Assembly (NCBI GenBank): GCA_014529385.2
Contig: CM043970.1
Location: 62,235,496-62,299,495, forward strand
DNA from: Adiantum capillus-veneris
Taxonomy: Eukaryota > Streptophyta > Polypodiopsida > Polypodiales > Pteridaceae
Direction of reading: 5' to 3'
DNA: 64,000 nucleotides
In this document: piece by piece, positions 58,955-64,000 of the stretch
How positions within the stretch are numbered: the first letter of the stretch is position 1
Layout of the letters: each line of letters opens with the position of its first letter
Made by a program: the position numbers and the translations under genes
The notes under the pieces: generated by a model
Databases searched by the model: none
What the model was told of the DNA's origin: nothing
The model's input: only the letters and a program-made list of their open reading frames with translations

Positions 58955-61900
58955 GTTCCCATCTGATGTACCAAAGATGTCTATCTCAATTTGTACTTTT
59001 GCATCTTCGTCATCAAACTCTACTTCTTCGTCGCTCTCTGCATCAACTTTAGTATTTGACAGATCATCTTTAGGTTCAGGCATATGCTCACCACTGACCT
59101 CCAGCTAAAAATCCAAACTTATATCATCTGTCAGCCCTGCACTTTGTTCATGAATCACCTCGTCGACATCAACGTCCAATCCTTCACACACTTGCTTGCT
59201 CCATGGAGCAACTTGAACAACATAGAGTCACCGCGGTTTAGACAAATCATTTTCATCATTTTCTCTCCATTGTGGATCTAGTGTGAACACAACTTGTTCA
59301 CAATGTTGCGGAAGTACGAATGTATCAAGTGCATCTGTCCACACCCGCCTAGAGTTCACTTGAATCAATCCACTCTTGTCTTTGCACACAGTTGCATTAG
59401 GGCCACTGGTAATAACTTTGAACCAGTTGACATCAAAGATAAAAATATCAAACTTTCTAAAGCTAATCTTCAAGATGTCCTGGATGTAGCCAAAGTATTC
59501 AAGTTGGCTAGTCTCTGTGTTCTCATCCTTGGCACTACTCCTACTTTCTTGGACAAAGCTTGCCCTAACACCACTGTCAAAAGTGACCCTTTATTCATTG
59601 ATCCATTGCACTCTGAAGTGTTTCCTATGCGACCACAAAGCTCCATATTTGTGATACTGCAACCACAAAATTGAAACAGGCTTAAAGTTACTAAAGTAAT
59701 GTGATTATGTGGAGCTTGAAAAGGAAGTTTTGAAAATATACATGCCAATCACAACCCCTTGACATCTCCTCTTCCTCTTCAGTAATCAACACTCCATTCC
59801 TCTTTTCCTATGAGATTGTTGCACCACCACCCAATTGGAAAGTTGGGCAATTTTTTAAGATGATTTGGAAAGGAAGGTTTCTAGTGGCACGGTTGCCCTT
59901 GAATTGTAGGCAATCTCTCAAGCGTTGTTGCTTTTCCCCTTCGTACCTCTCTAGCCACTTTTGCATGATCTCTGAGTTGAGAAGGTAAAATCTCATAACC
60001 TTTTCTCACATTGTGATGTCCATCTTCCTAATGATGCCTTGTCCCTGCGGCTCATCCCCTGTCACCTTGACGTTGACCTCAGTAGTCCACATTCGGGGAA
60101 TCTTTGGATCAATTGAGCCCAAAATTTCACTAATGAGGACAAGAGACTCTTGTACAAGCCATCCTTTGGCCATGCTACCCTCGGGGTGAGCCCTTTGACG
60201 ACGAACCCCTTTAAAGTCCTCATAAACCTCTCCAAGAAGAACATCCACCTGCTATGGACTACCCCAACAATTGCAACTTCATCGACCACATGCACAAGTA
60301 CATGCATTTGGATGGTAAGAATGTTTTTTGGAAAGTACCTCTCCACCATGCACACTGCTTCAATAGCATTTAAGCGTGTTGCATCGATGCTGTCTTGTCT
60401 CATCTCTTTTGAACTGATCCAACGTACCAACTCACTAATTTTGTAGATTGCTCTTCTAATGTCATTTGTCAAACAATCCTTTATGGCAATTGGTAAGATA
60501 AACTATAAAAATTTGTGCCAATCGTGGGACTTAAGACCACTAAGATTGTCATCTCTCGTAAAAGCGGTTTTCAAACATCGCATGCACCCGTGGGAGTCTT
60601 GAATGAAGATATAGTCTTCTTCACTTGTGATCTTCTACACGACTCAAAACCCATGGACCTTTTAGTATAGCAAACTTTCCATTGGGTTTAAGTCGAGGCC
60701 ATATCTCTGGCATTCGACCCACAGCCTGCAGGTCATCTCTTTGGGCCTTGCTCTCCCTTTTTACAGTGATGGTTTTTCATATGATCTCCCCCACATTCTT
60801 GAAGATGTGCATTGGGTCGAGCAGATGATTAATTGGTAGGTCACTCCAGTACAGGAGTTCATAAAAAATAGAAAGTCTTTTCATTCCAGGTGGCATGAAA
60901 TCTCCCCTCTCCAGCCACATGTTTTTCTAATCGCTCGCTTTCAGTGGATGCACGTCATGTTTGCATATGTTTGGTCCATGTAGCTCATGTCCTTCAGGAA
61001 AAAATTTATCATGCTCCTCGTAAACTGTATTACTCAAATGTTCAGGGCGGCAAAAGCCAAGTCGAGGACCACATTTCGGACATGCATAATTGCCAGAGTA
61101 CCTCAAGCCTAAAAAAAAAAAAAAGCGTTGGCATAGCTAGGAATAACATGTGTGTGAGGGTTTCAAAGATACTTACCTGAACACTCACCAAAGCCTAGCC
61201 AATCGTCCATGGTCGTCCATGGTCCACATGAGAATGCCTTGCACATGTACATTCCATCGTTCGATTGGTTGGGACATATCAACCACATCGATTCCTGTCC
61301 ACAAGATTTGGAGCTCTTCTATAAGTGGTGCCAGATAGACTTCCATGTTATTTTCTTTGTACTTTCTTGGGACAATCAGTGACAACAACAAATGGCCCTT
61401 CTTGATAGCTAGCCATGGTGAAAGATTATAATTAACTAGACAAATAGGACACGTGCTCCATGACAAACTCCGTAATCTGAATGGGTTTACTCCATCGATT
61501 GTCAGACCAAAGCGGATACATCAAGGCTCATTCTTAAATGTAAGCAAACTTTCCTCTATGTGCTTCCATGCACGAGAGTCAACAGGTACCTGCATCACAT
61601 CATTTGTCGATCTGTATTTGAGTGCCATGTCATCAAAGTGGCTATAGACTTGCACCTGAACATGCTCTTTATTCTTGGAATGATAGGAAAGTGTCGAAGG
61701 ACCTTTGTAGGGATAATTTTTCCTTGTGTGTCCTCTTTATACGTGCTTGATCCACAATTGGGACACTATTCGAAATTTGCATACTCATTGAAACAAAGTA
61801 TACAATGATTAGGACATGCATGTATTTTGTGATAATCCAAGCCCAAATTAGTAAGAAGCTTTTTAGCGACTGGAAGGGTAGGGGACATGTGATTCCCTTC

Positions 61901-62283
61901 TGACAAGATTTGCTAGTTGAGAAACTTGTCGTTACATGAACAAGTCGGCCCCTTGTTCACATTATTGAACTGTAATTTGCACTTTATCATGCTTAGGATA
62001 CAATGTATTTACCTGAGAAGCTCTATGACGGAGGCGTCAGACCACCCATAGAAAGACTGCAAATTAAGCATTGCCAAAGCAGCACGGAGAACTGAGATTT
62101 CTGTACCATTGTAAAGCGGCATGCGTACAAGAGTTTGCATCATCTCACCCTCTTTATCATTGATATCATGTCGTTGATATGGACGGGAGGGCTGAGGTTG
62201 GTTGGTAGTATTGCCTTGAATGTTGTCGTCTTCTATGTTTTCAATGATGGGATCCATGTCAAAGAACATGTCTAACATCTGCT
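58955..62283 (-). pseudogene. CACTA transposase, TNP2-like (element C)
   Basis: Minus-strand order: an N-terminal fragment (62009-62283, GWSDASVIELLR as in element A); the IHACPNHCI-type zinc segment (about 61790-61830); the tnp2 core with DGVNPF, STCPICLVNYNLSPWLAI and MEVYLAPLIEELQILW (61185-61490), LINHLLDPMHIFKNVGE-like near 60800; DUF4218 (60062-60560) with IYKISELVRWISSKEM, VERYFPKN and SRWMFFLERFMRTLKG, complete here although missing in A; and DUF4216 (59000-59480) with FDVNWFKVITSGPNA and VVQVAPWSKQV. An acidic tail ends near 58955. Coding is cut at 62283 by the terminus of element B. Stops and frameshifts throughout. Confidence 0.85.
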
Positions 62284-62420
62284 CACTACAACACTACATG
62301 GAGATATCGACGCGCGTATATCGACGAAATTAGCGGGCATTGATATATGCGTCGCAATGTGCGTCGATATACACGTGGAAAGGCTTTATTTCCCATGCAT
62401 ATATCGACGCGTATAGCGAC
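62284..62420 (+). repeat. CACTA B terminus and subterminal repeats
   Basis: CACTACAACA with a second CACTACA 10 bp inside, followed by ATATCGACGCG / GCGTCGATAT words in both orientations, the same set as at 1035 and 7490. Confidence 0.85.
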
Positions 62421-62577
62421 GCAAAAAAAATTGGGGGAAAAAAGCGAAACCCGCGAGCAGCAGGGGCCATTTTCACCTGCGTTCTGCTGAAATCTTGGCC
62501 TCCACCTGCTGCGCAGGTATTATGCCCCCCCCCCAAGCCCTCTCTCTCTCTCTCTCTCTACATTGCGTGTGTGTGTG

Positions 62578-62636
<59 letters not shown>

Positions 62637-62650
62637 AGTGTGTGTAGGTA

Positions 62651-62686
<36 letters not shown>

Positions 62687-62700
62687 TAGAGAATTAATGT
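62421..62700. repeat. arm spacer with C10, CT, GT and AG tracts
   Basis: After the block shared with element A come a C run (62525-62534), CT (62540-62559), GT and two AG tracts (about 62580-62632, 62655-62682). Confidence 0.8.
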
Positions 62701-63125
62701 ATGCTTAGGAAATTAAAATTAAAGAAAAATAATTAAAGAGAGAAATGAAATGAAATGTTATATTAATGTCTTCGAAAGGCCAAAGTGACCTATGAGACAT
62801 GAGACAAGAAAGTTACAATGTGATGGATCTGATACAAAATCAGAGTAAGAAGATGACAAAATAAAATATTATGGAATCCTAAACTGTTGGGTATGGACTA
62901 AACGGCTAAACCAGCTAGCTGGGATAGGTAGATCATAGGAGATCTAGCAGCTGTCGCTGGCGGATCTCATCAATCTCCTCCATGGTCAATAGTCTGACCG
63001 GGCGTTCTGCATGTCAAGCCAAAGTGACCTAGCTAGATCCTCTGATGCAGCCTCTGTCGATGTTGTGTAGTCCTCCGCAGTCGTGGACGTCTAGATCTCC
63101 CTAGCTCAATCACTCGTTCGATCAG
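62700..63125 (-). repeat. conserved CACTA-arm segment, copy in element B
   Basis: Reverse complement of 6600-7000. The minus-strand frame TMEEIDEIRQRQLLDLL plus stop (about 62930-62985) differs from the copy in A by two silent changes and one Met/Leu change over its last 16 codons. Upstream codons diverge more. It ends with the ATTTC-type tail near 62745. Confidence 0.65.
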
Positions 63126-63140
63126 TAGAGAGATAGGGAA

Positions 63141-64000
<860 letters not shown>

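Overview
The window reads as nuclear DNA of a land plant with a large, repeat-loaded genome. The evidence is an intact plant-type G-type lectin receptor kinase, plant-type CACTA (En/Spm) transposases, a plant LINE with an ORF1 of the DUF4283 plus zinc-knuckle kind, and Ty1/copia and Ty3/gypsy remnants. Very long CT/AG, AT and CA microsatellites and G or C runs of 20-28 bases occur throughout. A Penelope-like reverse transcriptase remnant and a DDE-type transposase I cannot name fit a fern or another non-flowering plant better than a typical angiosperm. That taxonomic call is inference and weak.

Layout. 0-8 kb: the 3' end of a gypsy element, interrupted in its LTR by CACTA element A (1035 to about 7562; two decayed genes on the minus strand, an arm full of microsatellites). 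8-11 kb: a repeat shared with 38-39 kb, one unrecognised 170-codon frame, and a MITE candidate. 11.5-17 kb: a mosaic of at least three copies of one copia family in both orientations, fused to a second gypsy 3' end whose LTR probably runs to about 19.3 kb. 19-22 kb: mostly unassigned DNA with a hairpin repeat and a copy of a segment also found in the CACTA arms. 22.2-27.6 kb: a nearly full-length LINE on the minus strand. 27.9-30.9 kb: the only clearly intact gene, a 1003-codon intronless lectin receptor kinase. 31-38 kb: microsatellites, a third copia copy, and a coiled-coil coding remnant split by a 288-bp MITE. 38-43 kb: repeats and weak coding remnants. 43.4-47.3 kb: a non-autonomous LTR element that keeps only a gag-like gene. 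47.4-48.1 kb: Penelope-like RT. 48-53 kb: repeat-rich spacer. 53.4-57.1 kb: decayed DDE-type transposase gene with a tandem-repeat-filled intron, followed by a second array carrying the same core motif in inverse orientation. 58.2-62.28 kb: CACTA element C (minus strand) with an FCP1-like phosphatase fragment behind its transposase. 62.28-64 kb: one arm of CACTA element B, inserted into the transposase of C and related, in inverted orientation, to the right arm of A.

How the parts relate. Almost everything except the kinase is transposon-derived and broken by stops, frameshifts, deletions and nested insertions. Relative ages can be read: gypsy before CACTA A; CACTA C before CACTA B; the coiled-coil remnant before its MITE. 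The least ordinary content is the DDE transposon with paired repeat arrays, the phosphatase fragment next to a CACTA transposase, the Penelope-like RT, the gag-only LTR element, and the MITE whose removal with one target-site copy puts the host reading frame back in phase.
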